Assembly (NCBI RefSeq): GCF_900538805.1
Contig: NZ_UPZP01000003.1
Location: 1-52,937 of the forward strand
Source: an uncultured Dialister sp.
Lineage (GTDB): Bacteria > Bacillota > Negativicutes > Veillonellales > Dialisteraceae
Direction: 5' to 3'
Length of the DNA: 52,937 nucleotides
The position numbers and the translations under genes were made by a program. Position 1 is the first letter of the stretch; each line of letters begins with the position of its first letter. Below the pieces are notes generated by a model that saw only the letters and a program-made list of their open reading frames with translations, had not been told where the DNA came from and made no database searches. Positions 49,706 through 52,937 of this stretch are shown one piece after another.

Positions 49706-50296
49706 ATGAAGCAGGAAATGACAGAACTGGTATGCATTATTGACAGGAGCGGCTCCATGTCGGGATTTGAATCGGACACCATCGGCAGTTTCAACGGCAT
49801 GATTGAAAAGCAGAAGAAGCTTCCCGGCACCTGTTATCTGACCGTCGTTCTTTTCAACCAGACCATGGATATGGTCTACGACCGGGAAGATATCAGCCAT
49901 GTGCCGCCGATGACAATGAAGGACTATGTGGCAGGCGGATGCACCGCCATGCTGGATGCCGTGGGGCTCAGTATCCGGAGAATGGAAAAGCTCCTTTCCC
50001 ACAAACCGAAGGATGCCCGCCCGGACCATGTGGTTTTCTTCATCACCACCGACGGCTATGAAAACGCAAGTACCCGCTTCAGCTGGAAGGATATCCATAG
50101 GCTCATCAGCAAAGGAAAGGAAATGGGCTGGACCTTCATCTTCTCCGGTGCCGACATTGACGTGAAAGAAACGGCAGACCGCATGGGCATTGATGAAGAC
50201 CGCGCCTACGCCTTCCAGCGCACCCCGGCGGGCATTGCCAAAAACATGGTCATTGTGGACGAGTGCCTGGAAGCCATACGGAAAGGGATGAAATAG
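49706..50296 (+). CDS. VWA-domain protein (TerY-like)
   Basis: 196 residues, essentially one von Willebrand A domain, cytoplasmic (no signal). The metal-ion-dependent adhesion site is complete: Asp13-x-Ser15-x-Ser17 (DRSGSMSG), Thr in GGCTAMLDAVG, and Asp in TTDGYENAS. Stand-alone VWA proteins of this size are seen with tellurite-resistance (TerY) clusters and AAA-ATPase partners, but none are adjacent. The start at 49706 follows AAAGGA; an upstream in-frame extension would cross the terminator hairpin. It is framed by palindromic arrays on both sides. Confidence 0.87.
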   Translation: MKQEMTELVCIIDRSGSMSGFESDTIGSFNGMIEKQKKLPGTCYLTVVLFNQTMDMVYDREDISHVPPMTMKDYVAGGCTAMLDAVGLSIRRMEKLLSHKPKDARPDHVVFFITTDGYENASTRFSWKDIHRLISKGKEMGWTFIFSGADIDVKETADRMGIDEDRAYAFQRTPAGIAKNMVIVDECLEAIRKGMK

Positions 50297-50304
50297 GTCA
50301 GTGG

Positions 50305-50505
50305 AAGCAGTTTCCTGTGGCGGTGATACGCAGCAGTCTAATGTCGGTTGGGAAACCCTTCGCTCATAGTTTTCTGTCGCAATGGTACGCCATCGTTTCA
50401 TGTCGGATAGGAAACCCTTCGAGAACAGTTTCCTGCCGCGGTGAAGCACCACCGTCTCATGCCGGACAGGAAACCTTTCGCAAACAGTTTCCTGCTGCTA
50501 TGATG
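50305..50505. repeat. 59-bp palindromic tandem array 3
   Basis: About three and a half units sharing hairpin and linker with array 2 (GTTTCCTG-YGGYRRTGATACGC...GTCGGATAGGAAACCCTTCG). It starts about 10 bp after the VWA stop codon. Confidence 0.85.
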
Positions 50506-50522
50506 GACGGTGCTTTTCTGCT

Positions 50523-50679
50523 CCCTGTCATTTCGAGCGGGGCTGCATGTCGATATGAAGGGAAAGGTACATGAGCTCTATTGAAACTCTGAGTCGAGAA
50601 ATCTCCCGCCACCATGGGGCTTGTCCCACTCGGGAGTGAGATTTCTCCACTTCACTTCGCTGCAGTCGAAATGACAATG
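50523..50679 (-). repeat. Family B element, inverted copy (B3)
   Basis: Inverted relative to B1/B2: the left end CCCTGTCATTTCGAGCGG and right end GCAGTCGAAATGACAATG correspond to the TIR CATTGTCATTTCGA. Internal blocks GAAACTCTGAGTCGAGA and AGATTTCTCC match B1/B2. It follows array 3 with a gap of under 20 bp. The stretch 50680-50777 contains only a lone half unit of the 59-bp array. Confidence 0.82.
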
Positions 50680-50777
50680 AGGCGGAGAGAGACCTTGTGT
50701 CAATTCGTCCCTGGCAGCTGGGGCCAGCGGCGAAATGAAGTATATGCTTATGCTTCATGCCGTATAGGAAATTTCAT

Positions 50778-50824
50778 AAAAAAGGACTGTGAAAAAATGG
50801 GAATCATCTTTTCACAGTCCTTTT
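50778..50824. terminator. Bidirectional terminator of the recurrent family
   Basis: AAAAAAGGACTGTGAAAA and TTTTCACAGTCCTTTT around ATGGGAATCAT. It lies at the 3' end of the macro-domain gene. Confidence 0.83.
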
Positions 50825-50825
50825 G

Positions 50826-51884
50826 TTATAACGCACTTCCCAGCTGGGGCTGGTGGAAGTGGAAAAGGGCCTCATTGATTTCATAAATATCCGGTTTTCC
50901 CCGCTGCAGGTAGAAAAGGACGATGAGGTCTCCCGTGAGGCTTCTTGATAGGGTGTAGCCCGCCTTTTCCAGAAGATTTTCCGTTTCCTCCACCGAAAGG
51001 TCCATGGAAACAGCCAGGGCAAGGATGGTATTTTTCCGGGGCTTGTAGTTTTCATTTGACCTGATTTTGGAGAAAAGCTTTCTGTCCAGATTGGCACCCT
51101 TGTAGACCTCAGGATCCGTGAGCCCCTTCTCATCAATCATACGGAGAAGGGCATGGGAAAAGGACTCTTCGGGACGAAGAAATTCATCGGGAATGGGCTC
51201 GGACGCAGGGAGGGGCAGGTCATGGACAGGTGCTTTGCTGCGCCCTTTTTTCCGGCGGCGAGTCCTATGCGCCGGCGCTTCATCGTGAAGTGCATCCATG
51301 CATAGGACATCCCGCTCAACGGCCGGCGCTTTGGAAGGGACAGAAATTCCGGATGATGGCTCCATGTCCTCATGGGATTTCAGGAAATAGGACAGCCTGC
51401 TGTAGACCATATCCTTTCGGGCCCTTTCCTTCAGGATGACCAGATACACCGTCATGTCGTGGGTTTCCAGAAAGCTGAGGATGGCATCCAATGCCACCTG
51501 CTCCGCTTCCTCCACGGGATAGCCGTAAATGCCGGAGGAAATCAGGGGGAAAGCGATGGATGCAAGGTGCATTTTTTCCGCCAGCAGGAGACTGTTTCGA
51601 TAACAGGATGCCAGAAGCTCCCGCTCTTCCTTTTTTCCGTGATAAATGGGGCCTGCCGTGTGAATGACATACCGGGCAGGCAGGGCAAATCCCGGCGTTG
51701 CCACCGCATCGCCGGTGTCGATGGGTCCCAGGCCTTGAAGGGCCTTCTCCATCTCCTCAGCGCCGGCCGCTTTGAAAATGGCGCCGCACACCCCGCCGCC
51801 CCTTCGAAGCTCCCGATTCCCTGCATTCACGATGGCATCGGTTTTCATGGTGGTAATATCATCCCGTGAAATGAAAAAAGGCAT
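50826..51884 (-). CDS. Macro domain protein with C-terminal helix-turn-helix-like domain
   Basis: 352 residues. The macro domain (1-170) has AIVNAGNRELRRGGGVCGAIFKAAG (ADP-ribose loop 1) and FPLISSGIYGYPVEEAEQVALDAI (loop 2), as in ADP-ribosyl hydrolases/O-acetyl-ADP-ribose deacetylases. A charged linker (about 180-235, RTRRRKKGRSK) leads to a helical domain, SHALLRMIDEKGLTDPEVYKGANLDRKLFSKIRSNENYKPRKNTILALAVSMDLSVEETENLLEKAGYTLS, that resembles a Cro/XRE-like fold and is seen in several Firmicutes families. It may bind nucleic acid or protein, role unknown. GGAGGG precedes the ATG. It lies 70 bp after upp, separated by a terminator. Confidence 0.85.
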   Translation of the reverse strand: MPFFISRDDITTMKTDAIVNAGNRELRRGGGVCGAIFKAAGAEEMEKALQGLGPIDTGDAVATPGFALPARYVIHTAGPIYHGKKEERELLASCYRNSLLLAEKMHLASIAFPLISSGIYGYPVEEAEQVALDAILSFLETHDMTVYLVILKERARKDMVYSRLSYFLKSHEDMEPSSGISVPSKAPAVERDVLCMDALHDEAPAHRTRRRKKGRSKAPVHDLPLPASEPIPDEFLRPEESFSHALLRMIDEKGLTDPEVYKGANLDRKLFSKIRSNENYKPRKNTILALAVSMDLSVEETENLLEKAGYTLSRSLTGDLIVLFYLQRGKPDIYEINEALFHFHQPQLGSAL

Positions 51885-51915
51885 GCATATCCCTCCTTCT
51901 GCAAAAACAGGGGTG

Positions 51916-51940
51916 AAAAAAGCCCGGCACGCCGGGCTTT
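51916..51940 (-). terminator. Terminator of upp
   Basis: Minus strand AAAGCCCGGC-GT-GCCGGGCTTTTTT: a perfect 10-bp GC-rich stem with T6. Confidence 0.9.
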
Positions 51941-51954
51941 CTCATGATACAGAT

Positions 51955-52578
51955 TTACTTCGTTCCGAAAATGCGGTCCCCTGCGTCGCCAAGACCGGGG
52001 AGAATGTACTTGTGTTCATTCAGCTGGCGGTCCAGGGATGCGGTGAAAATGGGCACATCAGGATGCGCTTCGTTTACCACTTCCACCCCTTCCGGAGCAG
52101 CTACCAGGCACATGAACTTAATATTCTTCACGCCCCGGGCCTTCATCATGTCGATGGCAGCCACGGCACTTCCGCCGGTGGCCAGCATGGGATCCACCAG
52201 GATGAAATCGCGGTTTTCTACATCCGGCAGCTTGCAGTAGTATTCCACGGGCTTTGCGGTTTTCGGGTCCCTGTAGAGACCGATGACACCTACACGGGCA
52301 GAAGGCATGAGATCCAGAAGACCGTCCACCATGCCGAAACCGGCGCGGAGAATGGGGACAATACCCACCTTCTTGCCAGCTACCCTCTTGCCCCGGGCCT
52401 TTTCCAGGGGCGTTTCGATTTCCACATCTTCCAGAGGCAGATCCCTGGTGAGTTCATAGCCCATGAGAAGAGTGATTTCCTTCAAAAGACGGCGGAACTC
52501 CCCGGAACTGGTGTCCTTGGAACGCATAATGGTGAGCTTGTGCTGAATCAGCGGATGATCGATAATATGAATCTGCAT
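51955..52578 (-). CDS. upp: Uracil phosphoribosyltransferase
   Basis: 207 residues, full length. Converts uracil and PRPP to UMP. PRPP loop DPMLATGGSAVAAIDMM, the N-terminal HPLIQHKLTIMRSKDTSSGEFRRLL, the substrate loop GIVPILRAGFGMVDGLL and the C-terminal LPGLGDAGDRIFGTK are all family-invariant. The ATG at 52578 follows GGGAGG; an upstream in-frame ATG at 52608 has none. A TGT-TAAAAT extended -10 on the reverse strand (near 52630) may be the promoter. Base-salvage partner of the purine permease at 16.1 kb. Confidence 0.95.
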   Translation of the reverse strand: MQIHIIDHPLIQHKLTIMRSKDTSSGEFRRLLKEITLLMGYELTRDLPLEDVEIETPLEKARGKRVAGKKVGIVPILRAGFGMVDGLLDLMPSARVGVIGLYRDPKTAKPVEYYCKLPDVENRDFILVDPMLATGGSAVAAIDMMKARGVKNIKFMCLVAAPEGVEVVNEAHPDVPIFTASLDRQLNEHKYILPGLGDAGDRIFGTK

Positions 52579-52654
52579 AATGGCCTCCCTCAATGAAATA
52601 CAAATCAACGAATTTACCGTTCCTATTTTAACACAAATAGGGGAAGGGCGCAGG

Positions 52655-52937
52655 GGAAAATGGGGACAGCCGTTTCACGGCTGAGGGTTCTAAAGTTTGA
52701 CAGCGGCTTCGCCGCTGAGGGGGTGGTGGGCGCCTTTATGGACACGCCCTGCGGGCGTGAGGGTTCAAAAGGTGCAAAAGGTTCAGAAGGTTCAAAGGGT
52801 GAAGGTAGGCGGCTGCGCCGCAAGTTTCTATAAAACCTTTACAACCGCCCTGGCGGGCGAAGGAAAACAGGCAAACCGCCCTGTGGGCGATAAAATGCAC
52901 CCCTTTTCGTGCTGAAGCACCACCTTTCTCCTAAAGG
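52655..52937. repeat. GC-hairpin mosaic with nonamers (runs off window)
   Basis: Hairpins CAGCGGC-TTC-GCCGCTG, CGCCC-TGC-GGGCG, GGCGGC-TGC-GCCGC, CGCCC-TGG-CGGGCG, CGCCC-TGT-GGGCG, and a GGTTCA-type (reverse nonamer) run at 52763-52800, with TATAAA and ACAACC linkers. No gene seen between upp and the window end. Confidence 0.7.

Overview
The window reads as chromosome of an anaerobic, low-to-mid-GC Firmicutes-lineage bacterium, most likely a Negativicutes (Veillonellales) relative of the Dialister/Megasphaera/Allisonella kind. This is inference. It rests on Firmicutes-type control (a T-box, a ZTP-type riboswitch, strong AGGAGG ribosome sites, TTG starts), together with TonB-like periplasmic proteins, a very large 2-hydroxyacyl-CoA dehydratase activase, an oxalate/formate-type carrier and radical-SAM enzymes. 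I found no tRNA, rRNA, prophage, transposase or true CRISPR array.

Layout. 225-7.7 kb: PcrA/UvrD helicase; an OFA-family carrier behind a ZTP-like riboswitch; a nitrilase; a RuBisCO-like protein; a membrane-anchored glycosyltransferase. 8.1-10.7 kb: a leftward PadR/DUF1700 operon with its operator, followed by three small exported proteins of extreme composition. 10.8-12.4 kb: a T-box leader with two decision hairpins, then a branched-chain amino-acid binding lipoprotein. 12.46-13.05 kb: a 60-bp palindromic tandem array. 13-20 kb: a TonB-C-like exported protein, DUF2284, D-Ala-D-Ala carboxypeptidase, SMR pump, purine permease, PflX-type radical SAM protein, and an acetyltransferase/thioesterase pair. 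20.2-23.4 kb: an operon mltG-trmR-trhP-DUF4911 (cell-wall termination plus wobble-uridine modification) in the order known from Bacillus yrrLMNO. 24-31.4 kb: flavin-binding protein, nicotinate phosphoribosyltransferase, and a 1556-residue PAS/GGDEF/EAL/GAF protein. 31.5-38.8 kb (leftward): HAD phosphatase; a TetR regulator overlapping the 1429-residue activase; LOG-family protein. 39-43.7 kb: the str operon (L7Ae-like, S12, S7, EF-G, EF-Tu) from a perfect-consensus promoter. 44-52.6 kb: SPASM radical SAM protein, flavodoxin-fold quinone reductase, RarD, exported beta-helix protein, VWA protein between two palindromic arrays, macro-HTH protein, and uracil phosphoribosyltransferase.

The most unusual material is between the genes. 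At least six interspersed repeat families fill almost every gap: a 165-bp fold-back element with TA-flanked terminal repeats (family A); a 156-bp element with CATTGTCATTTCGA ends (family B); 59/60-bp tandem units built on a GGAAAC...GTTTCC hairpin; octamer arrays of the form AGTGNNNN; nonamer arrays of the form CCCTCTGAA; and mosaics of GC-rich hairpins whose stem sequences differ while the linkers are conserved. A standardised terminator (GACTGTGAAGAAATG stem) also recurs behind unrelated genes. These repeats, rather than any one operon, are the best candidate for something undescribed.
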